A stretch of DNA of 64,000 nt, taken from the NCBI RefSeq assembly GCF_032399705.1, contig NZ_CP135922.1:4526001-4590000 (forward strand). Direction: 5' to 3'. The notes beneath the pieces are model-generated. The model searched no databases. It saw nothing but the letters and a program-made list of their open reading frames with translations, and was not told the origin of the DNA. The stretch comes from Paenibacillus sp. BIC5C1 (GTDB taxonomy: Bacteria > Bacillota > Bacilli > Paenibacillales > Paenibacillaceae). The first letter of the stretch is position 1. Each line of letters starts with the position of its first letter. Shown piece after piece: positions 51,542 to 60,925 of the stretch. The position numbers were made by a program, and so were the translations under genes.

Positions 51542-52846
51542 TTAACGGGCCAGCAGACTGTCAAATGCCAGTTGAGACTCACGCAGAATGCGCTCTTCAT
51601 CCATTGTAAGACATTCGCCATGTTTAACCACTTGTTTACCATCCACCCATACATGCTCCACATCTTTGGCCGATGCGGAGTAAACTGTATGGGAAATCAG
51701 ATCCGTATGCGGATAGAAATGGGCTTGTTCGATGTTCAACGCAATAAAATCAGCTTTCATGCCAACTTGCAGAGCGCCTGTATCGTTCAGGAATATGGAT
51801 TTGGCACCATATGAAGTTCCAAGCAGAAGCGCTTCCCCTGCCGGCACTGCAGTAGGATCACCGGACACCCCTTTGTGAATCAATGCAGCCAGTCTCATCT
51901 CTTCAAACATATCCAGGTTATTGTTACTCGCTGGTCCGTCTGTTCCGAGGGACACGGTCACGCCTGCTTTCAGCAGATCAGGTACTCGTGCAACACCTGA
52001 AGCCAATTTCAGGTTGCTGCCTGGATTGTGGGAAACCGCTACATCATGCTTCGCCAGAATCTCAATCTCCTCATCATTCAGATGTACCGCATGCGCAACC
52101 AGAGATGGACGGGAGAAAAATCCTAGCTTCTCCAGATGTGCAACCGGGCGCAGACCGTAATCAGCCACATTCTGCTCCACTTCGCGAAGTGTTTCAGACA
52201 TATGCGTATGCAAAGGCAGATTCAGGTCATGAGCAACCTGTACCAGCTTCTCTATGTAATCCGGAGGGCAAGTGTAAGGGGCGTGCGGAGAAATTACGGT
52301 TGTAATTTTTCCGTCTGCTTGTCCATTCCATTGACGAGCAAATGCTGCAGACTCTTCGAGCTTGCGCAACTGTTCTTCTTCTGAGCAAAGTCCGATTACC
52401 CCACGTGCCAGAGCAGCCCGAACGCCGGATTGTTCCACCACTTTCGCAACCTGATCCATATGATCATACATATCTAGGAAAGCTGTTGTTCCGCCCTTCA
52501 ACATTTCAAGTACGGAAAGTGATGTGCCCCAATATACGTCTTCAGACGTCATTTTGGCCTCCATTGGCCACATTTTCTCCTGCAACCATACTTGTAACGC
52601 CAGATCGTCTCCATGGCCTCTCAGAAGCGACATGGCCGCGTGACCATGCGTATTGATCAGACCCGGCAAGAAGAACAGTCCTTTTCCGTCCACCTTTGTC
52701 AGGCTTTCGTCTCCTTCCGGCAATGTCTCACCAATATGCACAATCTTGTCATTCTCAACAACCATAAAACCTTGAACCACGTTCCAATTCGTACCCTCAC
52801 TCACGGCAAATTTGCCGTTGTGAATGACCCATCTATTTGTCGTCAT
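51542..52846 (-). CDS. mtaD: 5-methylthioadenosine/S-adenosylhomocysteine deaminase
   Basis: The 434-residue amidohydrolase deaminates MTA or SAH. Metal ligands are in LINTHGHAAMSLLRG, LHTHMSETLREVE, VAHAVHLNDEEI and LGTDGPASNNNLDMFEEM. The start is taken as the ATG at 52846 inside the end of rex (14-base overlap, GAGGAAG upstream); a longer reading to 52915 would run further into rex. The genome also carries the mtn salvage genes in this window, so MTA has two possible fates. The guanine/TrzF-type family is broad; the MtaD name is the likely one. Confidence 0.88.
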   Translation of the reverse strand: MTTNRWVIHNGKFAVSEGTNWNVVQGFMVVENDKIVHIGETLPEGDESLTKVDGKGLFFLPGLINTHGHAAMSLLRGHGDDLALQVWLQEKMWPMEAKMTSEDVYWGTSLSVLEMLKGGTTAFLDMYDHMDQVAKVVEQSGVRAALARGVIGLCSEEEQLRKLEESAAFARQWNGQADGKITTVISPHAPYTCPPDYIEKLVQVAHDLNLPLHTHMSETLREVEQNVADYGLRPVAHLEKLGFFSRPSLVAHAVHLNDEEIEILAKHDVAVSHNPGSNLKLASGVARVPDLLKAGVTVSLGTDGPASNNNLDMFEEMRLAALIHKGVSGDPTAVPAGEALLLGTSYGAKSIFLNDTGALQVGMKADFIALNIEQAHFYPHTDLISHTVYSASAKDVEHVWVDGKQVVKHGECLTMDEERILRESQLAFDSLLAR

Positions 52847-53486
52847 CTTCCTCGTCGTCCTTTCCATTCTCCAAGTAATAAGCCAGGCTAAGCAGATCCG
52901 TCGTAAAATCGGCATGATGAATGCGGATATGCGGCGGGGTCTTCAGGATCGTAGGCGCAAAATTCAGGATCGCTTCAATTCCTGACTCAATCAGCTGATC
53001 TGCAACATTTTGGGCTTCCGTATCCGGAACCGTGATAATACCTATACGAATGTTATCTTTTTTGACCGAATCCGTTAATTCATTCATCGGCTGCACCGTC
53101 AGACTGTTGATTTGGCTCCCAATCTTCGGACCGTAGGCATCAAATACAGCGACGATCTTCATGTTGTCTTTGAGGTAGGCATTGTAATTGGACAAAGCAT
53201 GTCCCAAATTACCTGCTCCGACAAGAGCCACATTGATCTGCTGGTCTATTTTTAAAATATGGCGGATTTTCTCGATGAGATATGAAACGTCATACCCGAT
53301 CCCTTTACGACCAAAGTCACCGAAGTAAGCCAAGTCTTTACGAATCTGGGCAGGATTCAGATCCAGCCTCAGTCCAAGTTCTTGTGAAGAAACCGTATTG
53401 ACTTCGCGCTGATGCAGTTCATTCAAATAACGCAAGTAAACAGGCAATCTACGCACCACGGCTTCCGAAATTTTATCTGATTTCAT
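52833..53486 (-). CDS. rex: Redox-sensing transcriptional repressor Rex
   Basis: The 217-residue protein has an N-terminal winged helix (VVRRLPVYLRYLNELHQRE, LRLDLNPAQIRKDLAYFGDF) and a C-terminal Rossmann domain with GAGNLGHAL. It binds DNA when NADH/NAD is low and represses fermentation and anaerobic genes. An acidic tail, DDEEDDD, ends the protein and encodes the start region of mtaD. AGGGGGAGC precedes the start. Possible targets in this window (dehydrogenase-ackA) show no clear Rex box. Confidence 0.96.
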   Translation of the reverse strand: MKSDKISEAVVRRLPVYLRYLNELHQREVNTVSSQELGLRLDLNPAQIRKDLAYFGDFGRKGIGYDVSYLIEKIRHILKIDQQINVALVGAGNLGHALSNYNAYLKDNMKIVAVFDAYGPKIGSQINSLTVQPMNELTDSVKKDNIRIGIITVPDTEAQNVADQLIESGIEAILNFAPTILKTPPHIRIHHADFTTDLLSLAYYLENGKDDEEDDDK

Positions 53487-53728
53487 TCATTGCTCCCCCT
53501 TACCAAGGCCACGATAGATAGATGAAAAGATGAGCACCCTGTCGGCAACGATGTAAAATGACTACTGAATTCAACAGGATGCTCCTTGTTATAAAATCGA
53601 TTATTGCTTCAATTGCTTTCGCTTGGAATCCCTTTACTCGTTTACCCATGAAACGAATGAATACTATATCTCAATTTTACCGCCAATCACTGGCGTCTTG
53701 CAATAATGGAAGCTACAGAGCGTATCTA

Positions 53729-56590
53729 TTATTGTTGTTCATCGGTTGGTCTCTCGAGCCACTCCGAAATGCGTGGAACCATCTGCTCGGTGAGCATGTG
53801 TTCCATTTTGGGACCAGGCAGTGAATATAAAAAGTACTTGCCATAATACGCTTCAATGACGCGTGTATCGTACACAATTACAATGCCTCTGTCTTTGCCT
53901 GTGCGAACCAGCCTGCCAAATCCCTGCTTGAAACGAATAACGGCTTGTGGCACGGACAGCTTCATGAACGGGTTTTTCTTCTGTTGTTGCAAAAGCTCAC
54001 TCTTCGCTTCGACTAAAGGATGGTTCGGTGGCTGGAAAGGCAATCTGACAATCGCAAGACAGGTCAGAGCCTCTCCGGGAATGTCCACCCCTTCCCAGAA
54101 GCTGCTTGTGCCAAGAAGCACCGTTGCTTTTGCATCCTGGAAGCGGCGTGTAAGCTTGGAACGGCTGCCGCTGTCGACCCCCTGCCCCAGCAAAGAGATA
54201 TCGTTGCCTGACAAGGCCTCCTTAAGCGGGTCATACACCTGGCGCAGCATGCGATAGGAGGTGAACAACACCATCATGCGTCCACGGGTCGCGATCGCCG
54301 TTTCCGCAAGCGAATGCACGAGCATATCCACAAAGTGGGCATCACCTACGCTGCCCTTCACACTTGGGAAATCACGCGGAATGACGAGTAGGGCCTGTTC
54401 GCGATAATTGAACGGTGACGGCAGCATCGACGTTAGCAGACGGTTATTCTCGGCAGCTTCCTGCAAGCCCAGCTGTTCGATCATGAATTGAAATGACTTG
54501 TCAACGGAGAGCGTAGCCGATGTAAGCACAACGCTTTTCTTTTTATCAAAGAACATATCCTTCAACTGTGCACTGACATCGACAGGAACAGCATAGAGTT
54601 GCAGTGATTTACTGCGGAACTGGCCGCTAGCCTCCATCCAGTACACGGTGTTCGCATCATCCATCCGCATGAAGAAACGCAAATTATCCTTAATTGTTGC
54701 CAAGTCCTTGAGCAGACCTGATATATCCGTAATCAGACTATCCGACTGATAATCGTCCTGATCTTCTTTCACTTCAAGCAGCAGCTTGTCTCCTTTACGA
54801 ATCAAGTCGCCAAGGGTGACATAGATCTGATTTTCAACATCCTGCAATTCCTGCCATTTGGCTGGTTTTTGCGAAGGCTTCAGTCGGAGAGAAAATTGTC
54901 CTGTCTCGCCTGGAGAAGCATCGCTGCGTTCGGGCAACAGGCCAAACAGTGTATCGCTGAGTCGATCCCATATCTCCTTGACTTCGACCGCAAGCGGGAA
55001 CATCTGATCGATCATGGAGCCCCACTGTACCGAATTTTCATGTCCCGATAATTGAGAACGAAGCATAGGCAGTTGGCCATTACGGCTATCTTTGAACAGT
55101 CGGGTCAATGTATGAACCAACGTGAAATATTTCATATGAAGACCAAGGTGTTTACCTGCTACATCCTCCAGATGATGTGCTTCATCGATGACGAGACTTT
55201 CGTAGGCTGGCAGCAACTGATGTGCTGCTTTGACATCCGTAAACAATTTTGAATGATTCGTAATGACGATATCGGATAGCCCGGCTTCATGTTTCGCCCG
55301 GTGATAGAAACATTTGCGGAACCAGGGACAGGTACGTCCAAGACAGGATTCTGACTCACTCTGTACCGTCTCCCAGAAGTCTCCTCCGCGTCCGCTTAGA
55401 TTAAGCTCCTCGTCGTCACCAGTCTCCGTCTGGGTAAGCCAGACAATCATCTGAGCCGCTGTAAAATAATCCTCTTTCGGTGTAGCGAATTCACGTTTGT
55501 TGATCTTATGCTCAAATTTGCGCAGACACAGATAGTGTCCACGTCCTTTAAACACTGCTGCCTTGAACGGGAACGGAACCACTTGCGTCAGCAAGGGAAT
55601 ATCACGCTCTCTCAATTGCTCCTGCAAGTTAATGGTATGTGTGCTGACCATAACTTTCTGTTCCTGTTTCACACTTTCATAGATGGCAGGCAGCAAATAA
55701 CCCAATGATTTGCCTGTACCGGTCCCGGCTTCAATCAAGAGATGTTTCTCTTCATCCAACGCTTGTCGGACACTGCTGAACATCTGAGTTTGCGCTTCAC
55801 GCTCCTCATAATGGTCCAGCGTCTGCTTCAAGTTATCTCTAACCTGGTCCATATACTGTTCAAAACTGACACCCTCCAGTGGATTACCCTGCCGCTCATC
55901 ACGTGGTGAGCCAATATCGGTCCAATCACTAACGTTCAAGGCGAGCTGACGGTAATACGTATGACCCTCGAGATCCTGAATCGGCTCTGCTTCCTTCTCC
56001 GCGCGCATTCCGTCGAAGAACCACCCCAAGTCACTGTCTTCCGGAGCAAACAGATCACTGAGGCGCTGAATCGTAATCAAAGGCAATGCACGCAGCTCAT
56101 CAAGACACTTCAGCAATACAAAAGCTGTCGCAAGTGCATCACTGTCTGCCTGATGAGGGCGGTCATGCTGAAATCCGAATTCTGAAGACACATAACCGAG
56201 TTGATAGGAGCCCAGTGACGGGAACGTGATCTTCAGGAAATCAATCGTATCCAGAATCCGTCCGGTAAACGGCAGGTAACCACAACGATCGAGTGCATTT
56301 TGAAGAAAATGAAAATCAAAAGCAACGTTGTGTCCAACAAGAACCACATCGTCGAGCAGCGGAACCATCTCCATCATCATCTCTTCCAATGAGGGAGCAT
56401 TCGCCACGTCTTCATCAGTAATACCGGTTAACCCTGTAATAAACGGCGGAATCGATACACCTGGGTTCACATAAGAACTATATATTTGAGTTATGCTGTA
56501 GTCATGGTCTATGATGGCAAGTCCGGCCTGTATAATCTCACCGTCGGACTGCGTGCCGGTTGTTTCGAAATCCAATACGGCAAATTTCAT
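53729..56590 (-). CDS. dinG: DinG-family helicase with N-terminal exonuclease domain
   Basis: The 953-residue protein has a DEDD 3'-5' exonuclease domain (1-165: FAVLDFETTG, VGHNVAFDFHFL, HQADSDALATA) fused to an XPD-like superfamily 2 helicase. Helicase motifs are IEAGTGTGKSLGYLLPAIY (Walker A), VIDEAHHLED (DEAH) and QGFGRLVRT (VI). Four Cys (GHYLCLRKF and SCLGRTCPWFRKCF) could hold an iron-sulfur cluster. The architecture matches Bacillus DinG (YpvA). It acts in DNA repair or nucleic acid processing. It lies before the rex-mtaD-tseB genes, and panBCD lies upstream as in B. subtilis. Confidence 0.95.
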   Translation of the reverse strand: MKFAVLDFETTGTQSDGEIIQAGLAIIDHDYSITQIYSSYVNPGVSIPPFITGLTGITDEDVANAPSLEEMMMEMVPLLDDVVLVGHNVAFDFHFLQNALDRCGYLPFTGRILDTIDFLKITFPSLGSYQLGYVSSEFGFQHDRPHQADSDALATAFVLLKCLDELRALPLITIQRLSDLFAPEDSDLGWFFDGMRAEKEAEPIQDLEGHTYYRQLALNVSDWTDIGSPRDERQGNPLEGVSFEQYMDQVRDNLKQTLDHYEEREAQTQMFSSVRQALDEEKHLLIEAGTGTGKSLGYLLPAIYESVKQEQKVMVSTHTINLQEQLRERDIPLLTQVVPFPFKAAVFKGRGHYLCLRKFEHKINKREFATPKEDYFTAAQMIVWLTQTETGDDEELNLSGRGGDFWETVQSESESCLGRTCPWFRKCFYHRAKHEAGLSDIVITNHSKLFTDVKAAHQLLPAYESLVIDEAHHLEDVAGKHLGLHMKYFTLVHTLTRLFKDSRNGQLPMLRSQLSGHENSVQWGSMIDQMFPLAVEVKEIWDRLSDTLFGLLPERSDASPGETGQFSLRLKPSQKPAKWQELQDVENQIYVTLGDLIRKGDKLLLEVKEDQDDYQSDSLITDISGLLKDLATIKDNLRFFMRMDDANTVYWMEASGQFRSKSLQLYAVPVDVSAQLKDMFFDKKKSVVLTSATLSVDKSFQFMIEQLGLQEAAENNRLLTSMLPSPFNYREQALLVIPRDFPSVKGSVGDAHFVDMLVHSLAETAIATRGRMMVLFTSYRMLRQVYDPLKEALSGNDISLLGQGVDSGSRSKLTRRFQDAKATVLLGTSSFWEGVDIPGEALTCLAIVRLPFQPPNHPLVEAKSELLQQQKKNPFMKLSVPQAVIRFKQGFGRLVRTGKDRGIVIVYDTRVIEAYYGKYFLYSLPGPKMEHMLTEQMVPRISEWLERPTDEQQ

Positions 56591-56665
56591 TGCAATGTAC
56601 GGTCCCTTCCATTCCAGTCTATGTTACAGCATAGCAAAAAAAAGGGCGTTTGAAAATTAACTGAC

Positions 56666-56712
56666 AAAAAAAGGCGGTGTCCCGCCGCTATGCCAGAGGA
56701 GGGAACACCGTC
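56666..56712 (-). terminator. Intrinsic terminator after the TPR gene
   Basis: GGCGGTGT-CCC (56673-56683) pairs with GGGA-ACACCG (56701-56710). The A7 run at 56666-56672 is the U-tract on the minus strand. Confidence 0.75.
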
Positions 56713-56731
56713 TTCATGCCGCCGAATAGCC

Positions 56732-57379
56732 TTAAGTCAAGGCAGTCAGCTGATTTGCATATTGCCATTTTCCGCTGTTTATTCGACAGGCTTCCATGTT
56801 ATACAGCGGTTCGGTCAACGTTGGGTCATACTGAAGTGCCTGCGCAAATAGTGAACATGCACCCTCCGGGTTCGCCAGTTTGGCCTCGATACAGCCCAGA
56901 ACGTTACATACCAGTCCTTTTAATCTCGGCGAACCGTTCAGATGCATAATCCGCTGCAAGTGTATTCCAGCTTCCTCGGTTTGTTCCAGGTTAAGATGAG
57001 CCAGAGCCAGGTAAAAACGAGTCAATGCACTTTCCGGATAGTCGGTCACAACTACGGAAAATTGCATAATCGCCTGCGGGTACATTTGCAGTTTGAAATA
57101 TCCCTGACCGCGACTGAAACATTCCAGATGCAGTTCTGGCAGCGCGGTAACAGCTTGCTGTTCAGGTTCAAGGGAGGCGGGCTTATCCAGTTCCCGTTCC
57201 CTTACCTGGCTCATTTTTTCTTCAAACATCAACCACTCATCAATCATCCCGTCACTCATCCGCTTCAGCAAATTCCACTTTTGCAGCAATTCCTGTTTGC
57301 TTAGGCCTTCAGCAGAAGGGTAGCGCTTGATAATTTCATCTAACATGTCGTTCATTTCTGCGAAAACATGCTGGAACAT
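56732..57379 (-). CDS. TPR-repeat protein of unknown role
   Basis: The 215-residue soluble protein has two or three TPR-like helix pairs at about residues 85-200 (ECFSRGQGYFKLQMYPQAIM, ALTRFYLALAHLNLEQTEEA, GCIEAKLANPEGACSLFAQA). A helical N-terminal region contains a Trp pair (KWNLL, DEWLMFEE). There is no signal peptide. It lies between panD and dinG on the same strand with its own terminator, in the place of unrelated genes in B. subtilis. TPR proteins serve as protein-binding scaffolds; the partner is unknown. Confidence 0.82.
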   Translation of the reverse strand: MFQHVFAEMNDMLDEIIKRYPSAEGLSKQELLQKWNLLKRMSDGMIDEWLMFEEKMSQVRERELDKPASLEPEQQAVTALPELHLECFSRGQGYFKLQMYPQAIMQFSVVVTDYPESALTRFYLALAHLNLEQTEEAGIHLQRIMHLNGSPRLKGLVCNVLGCIEAKLANPEGACSLFAQALQYDPTLTEPLYNMEACRINSGKWQYANQLTALT

Positions 57380-57472
57380 CGATGCATCCCCACCCTTGAA
57401 AAAATGGATTAGTGCAGTGACCTGTACTCATTTTTTGTAGAATGGGTCGATTTCATTCCCCTTACCAGTCGA

Positions 57473-57856
57473 TTACATAATCGTGGCATGAACTTCGTGT
57501 TTCATCGTTTGCACAGGTTTATTCTGTCCATCCACAAAGACAACGGTAGGCTTGTGATTATTTGCCTCTTCTTGAGACATCATCGCATATGAAATGATAA
57601 TGACGGTATCGCCGGGCTGTACCAGACGGGCTGCTGCTCCATTCAGGCATATCACTCCACTTCCACGTGGACCTGGAATGACATAGGTTTCCAGACGTGC
57701 ACCATTGTTATTATTCACAATTTGCACTTTCTCATTTTCCATCAGATCAGAAGTTTCCATCAGATCTTCATCGATGGTAATGCTTCCCACATAGTTCAGG
57801 TTTGCTTCCGTAACGGTTGCCCGGTGAATTTTGGATTTCATTAGTGTTCTAAACAT
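57473..57856 (-). CDS. panD: Aspartate 1-decarboxylase
   Basis: PanD makes beta-alanine for pantothenate. The 127 residues start at [25 protein letters not shown] lies ahead of the ATG at 57856, and a longer reading is rejected. The self-cleavage site is Gly-Ser in NYVGSITID, where Ser 25 becomes the pyruvoyl group. [20 protein letters not shown] and [11 protein letters not shown] are also typical. It overlaps the panC end by eight bases. It is the last gene of panB-panC-panD. Confidence 0.97.
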   Translation of the reverse strand: MFRTLMKSKIHRATVTEANLNYVGSITIDEDLMETSDLMENEKVQIVNNNNGARLETYVIPGPRGSGVICLNGAAARLVQPGDTVIIISYAMMSQEEANNHKPTVVFVDGQNKPVQTMKHEVHATIM

Positions 57857-58745
57857 GGGACAGTACCTCCGATTTTTGCAGCCGTATATTGTCAATCAAT
57901 CTGGTTTTGCCGAATTTTACTGCCAGCGCGATCAACAGATCGTCACGACCATGAACTTTTCCCTGATCAGCAAGTGGCTCCAGACTTGGAAAAGCCTGAA
58001 TTTCAGCATAATCAATTACGGCCATTGGTGAACGTTCAATGTTTTTACGCAATATACCGCGGATATCCGCTGCTGTCATTGCCATACCTGCATCCACAGC
58101 TTCCTGTGCCTCACGCAGTGCCTGGGACAGGACAAGCGCTTCCTGGCGCTGTTCTGTGCTGAGGTACACGTTGCGCGAACTAAGCGCCAAGCCATCCCTT
58201 TCACGAACGATAGGACAAGGCACAACCTCAACCGCCATGTTCAGATCGTTAACCATCTGCTGAATCACAGCTACCTGCTGTGCGTCCTTCATGCCAAAAA
58301 ATGCACGCTGCGGTTGAACAATGTTAAACAGCTTTGAGACAACCGTAGTCACTCCGTCAAAATGCCCCGGACGGGATGCACCGCACAATCGATCCGTTAA
58401 ACGGGAAACCGATACGGTCGTTTGTGTAGGCTGTGGATACATCTCGTCAACCGAGGGAATAAATACGATATCCACTCCATTTGCACGTGCTGTTTCCAGG
58501 TCTCTGGCTTCATCCCTAGGATAACTGTCAAAGTCTTCATTTGGACCAAATTGAATCGGATTTACAAATATGCTAAGCACCACGACATCACTTTGTTGTT
58601 TGGCCGCATGCATCAAACTTGCATGTCCTTCATGAAGAAATCCCATGGTAGGTACAAGTCCTACAACGGACTCTCTGGACTGAATCGACTGACGGTTCAA
58701 GTTCAGTTCTTGTCTTAATTCTGCGATTGTCCGTATCACTTTCAT
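57849..58745 (-). CDS. panC: Pantothenate synthetase
   Basis: PanC joins pantoate and beta-alanine with ATP. The 298 residues have [18 protein letters not shown] (HIGH-type ATP site), [40 protein letters not shown] and the KMSKS-like LALSSRN. The start overlaps the panB end by four bases and its end overlaps panD by eight bases, so all three are translated from one message. Confidence 0.97.
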   Translation of the reverse strand: MKVIRTIAELRQELNLNRQSIQSRESVVGLVPTMGFLHEGHASLMHAAKQQSDVVVLSIFVNPIQFGPNEDFDSYPRDEARDLETARANGVDIVFIPSVDEMYPQPTQTTVSVSRLTDRLCGASRPGHFDGVTTVVSKLFNIVQPQRAFFGMKDAQQVAVIQQMVNDLNMAVEVVPCPIVRERDGLALSSRNVYLSTEQRQEALVLSQALREAQEAVDAGMAMTAADIRGILRKNIERSPMAVIDYAEIQAFPSLEPLADQGKVHGRDDLLIALAVKFGKTRLIDNIRLQKSEVLSHV

Positions 58746-59617
58746 ACGTTCGTCTCCACCTTTTCTTTGCGATGCCCGTACAATTGATCCAGAACGCCAT
58801 CAGCGGCGGTAAATACATGCTCCTCTGCTGGGAATGAGCGATCCTTGACTTCTTTCACATAGGACTCGATGCTATTGCGAATCAATGTACCTACGTCTCC
58901 ATATGATTTGACAAAACGTTTTGGCGTGTATGGGGAAGCATACTGAACCACATCATGGAATACCAGTACCTGACCATCACAACCTCTGCCTGCGCCAATC
59001 CCAATCGTAGGAATTGACAGTTCTTCCGAGATGGCTCTTGCCACTTCTTCAGTGACCAGTTCGAGTACGATGCCGAAGGCTCCAGCTGCTTCTAGCGCCT
59101 TGGCTTCGTCCATCAGCCGTCTGGCATCTGCAGCATCCTTGCCCTGGATACGATAACCACCAATTTGATTGACGGATTGCGGTGTAAGCCCGATATGTCC
59201 AAGTACAGGTACACCGGCTCGCACAACCGCTTTTACCGTATCTGCAATTTCGAGACCGCCCTCCATCTTAACCGCTTGTGCATGACCTTCCTGCATCAGG
59301 CGACGGACACCTTTTAGCGTCTCGTCTATGCTGCCATGATACGTCATGAAGGGCATATCAGCCACGATAAACGTATTCCCCGCACCACGTACTACAGAAC
59401 GTGTATGATACACCATATCGTCGATCGTAACAGGCAAGGTGGAGTTATAACCCAGTACCACGTTCCCGAGTGAATCGCCAACCAGAATCAGATCGATACC
59501 TGCTTCCTCGGCCAATTGGGCTGTCGGATAATCGTAAGCTGTAATCATACTAAGCGGCACGCCGTCCTGCTTATATTTTTTCATTTTCACAATATTCAAT
59601 GCTTGTTTGTTTGCCAT
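58742..59617 (-). CDS. panB: 3-methyl-2-oxobutanoate hydroxymethyltransferase
   Basis: PanB makes ketopantoate from ketoisovalerate and methylene-tetrahydrofolate. The 291 residues have ITAYDYPTAQLAEEAGIDLI, LVGDSLGNVVLGYNSTLPVT, ADMPFMTYHG, KMEGG, GHIGLTPQSVNQIGGYRIQG and GIGAGRGCDGQVLVFHD. Starts at 59617, 59626 and 59638 are possible. AGAGGAG lies two bases before the second, so the first (MANKQALNIVK) fits spacing better. A terminator sits just upstream in the leader. Confidence 0.96.
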   Translation of the reverse strand: MANKQALNIVKMKKYKQDGVPLSMITAYDYPTAQLAEEAGIDLILVGDSLGNVVLGYNSTLPVTIDDMVYHTRSVVRGAGNTFIVADMPFMTYHGSIDETLKGVRRLMQEGHAQAVKMEGGLEIADTVKAVVRAGVPVLGHIGLTPQSVNQIGGYRIQGKDAADARRLMDEAKALEAAGAFGIVLELVTEEVARAISEELSIPTIGIGAGRGCDGQVLVFHDVVQYASPYTPKRFVKSYGDVGTLIRNSIESYVKEVKDRSFPAEEHVFTAADGVLDQLYGHRKEKVETNV

Positions 59618-59658
59618 TTTCGTCATGGCTCCTCTCATCTTTTCAATTTAAACGCAAC

Positions 59659-59690
59659 AAAAAAACCTTTTAGTTTCCACTAAAAAGTCC
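59659..59690 (-). terminator. Terminator in the panBCD leader (possible attenuator)
   Basis: CTTTTAGT (59667-59674) and ACTAAAAAG (59679-59687) pair around TTCC. The minus-strand U-tract TTTTTTTG lies just before the panB ribosome binding site. Confidence 0.75.
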
Positions 59691-59872
59691 CGAAAAGTCA
59701 AAAAAGAGTCACTTGCGATCGTCCCTTCTGTCTCGGTCCTCTTCGGCTCAGAGCAGAATCCAACATCTCACTTTATTACCTTCTTGCTTTGTCACTGCAA
59801 CATTTTTGAAGCAGAACAAAGCATACTATTGCCGGAGTGCAATTCGGTCTGCATTAGCCGATATCGCCTCAC
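59691..59872 (-). promoter_or_regulatory. Candidate structured leader of panBCD
   Basis: About 180 bases lie between the extended -10 at 59879-59887 and the terminator before panB. They include the nested pairs TCTG-CTCT...AGAG...CAGA at about 59727-59757 and further partial stems. The layout promoter-structured RNA-terminator-panB is that of a cis-acting attenuator. The published pan RNA motif occurs upstream of panB in Bacillota, but I could not confirm that this is it. Nothing else is seen in the 309-base gap 59639-59947. Confidence 0.45.
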
Positions 59873-59878
59873 GAACAC

Positions 59879-59887
59879 AGTATACCA
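59879..59887 (-). promoter_or_regulatory. Extended -10 promoter of panBCD
   Basis: TGG-TATACT on the minus strand, with the predicted start near 59872. No strong -35. Confidence 0.5.
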
Positions 59888-59947
59888 AAGTTCTGCTCAA
59901 AGTTCACGTCTTATGTTCATTTTCAGGGTGCACATTCGACAAATTGT

Positions 59948-60925
59948 TTAATTTACCAATGAAACTTCACCGGAGTAAATCGATACACGCTCACCGTTTT
60001 CCTGTTCCACAATTAATGCCCCAGAAGGATCCAGGCCTATTGCTGTACCTTCGATGATCCCCTGCGGATTAGCCACCTTAATTGCACGGTTCATGGATAC
60101 GGACAAAGCTTCCCAGAGCGAAGAGATCACACCGAACCCTTCCTTCTGATACAAAAAATACAAACGCTCCAATTCCGAGAGAATGGCCGCTGCAAGTTTG
60201 GTTCGGTCTATGGTTTGTCCAGTCTCCATTTTAAGTGAAGTTGCAATGGATATCAGATCCTCGGGATAATCCTTCTCATCGAAGTTAACATCGACACCTA
60301 TGCCAGCTACACAATAACGTACCTCGTGGTCTTCAACGGTTGATTCAAGCAGAATCCCACACACCTTGCGGCCGCCGATCAAAAGGTCATTAGGCCATTT
60401 AATACCCGCATCTGCGCCCGTATATGAACGAATGGCACGACACACAGCCACACCTGCTAATAAAGTAAGCTGTGGCGTATTTTGCAGAGCAAGTTTAGGA
60501 CGCATTAGAACACTCATCCAGATGCCTCGCCCGGGCGGGGAATACCATTTACGACCAAAACGGCCTCGCCCACCCGTCTGTTCTTCCGCTAGAACCACTG
60601 CCCCTTCGCCCTGCCCCAGTTCAGCCATGTGCTGAACATCACCTTGGGTGGACAATGTCGATTGCAGAATGGTAGCCTTGCGGCCAAACACTGTCGTTTC
60701 CAGCGCGAGCTGAAGCGCTGTGGCATCAATACTATCCGGTGTCGTAACCAAGCGATATCCTTTGCGAGATACGGCTTCAAACTCATAACCCATGTCACGC
60801 AGTTTGTTTACGTGCTTCCACACGGCCGTTCGGCTAATGGACAGATTGCGACTGATGTCCTCACCAGACACAAATTCTCCCTCTGCATTCAGTAACATAT
60901 GTAGCAGTTCCTCATGCTTTGTCAT
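59948..60925 (-). CDS. birA: Biotin-protein ligase / biotin operon repressor
   Basis: BirA attaches biotin to acetyl-CoA carboxylase and represses biotin genes. The 325 residues comprise an N-terminal HTH (about 1-60, EDISRNLSISRTAVWKHVNK), a ligase core (EEQTGGRGRFGRKWYSPPGR, IKWPNDLLIGGRKVCGILLE, VAGIGVDVNFDEKDYP) and a C-terminal SH3-like domain. The HTH shows the bifunctional form. It overlaps the cca end by 14 bases. The cca-birA-panBCD order equals that of B. subtilis. Confidence 0.96.
   Translation of the reverse strand: MTKHEELLHMLLNAEGEFVSGEDISRNLSISRTAVWKHVNKLRDMGYEFEAVSRKGYRLVTTPDSIDATALQLALETTVFGRKATILQSTLSTQGDVQHMAELGQGEGAVVLAEEQTGGRGRFGRKWYSPPGRGIWMSVLMRPKLALQNTPQLTLLAGVAVCRAIRSYTGADAGIKWPNDLLIGGRKVCGILLESTVEDHEVRYCVAGIGVDVNFDEKDYPEDLISIATSLKMETGQTIDRTKLAAAILSELERLYFLYQKEGFGVISSLWEALSVSMNRAIKVANPQGIIEGTAIGLDPSGALIVEQENGERVSIYSGEVSLVN

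Noticed and set aside
53487..53728. Rex operator or riboswitch in the rex upstream region
   Set aside because: No TTGTGAA-type palindrome or structured element could be identified in the 242 bases.
59713..60057. Plus-strand ORF in the panB-birA gap
   Set aside because: It runs into birA on the opposite strand, lacks a ribosome binding site and has no recognisable product.
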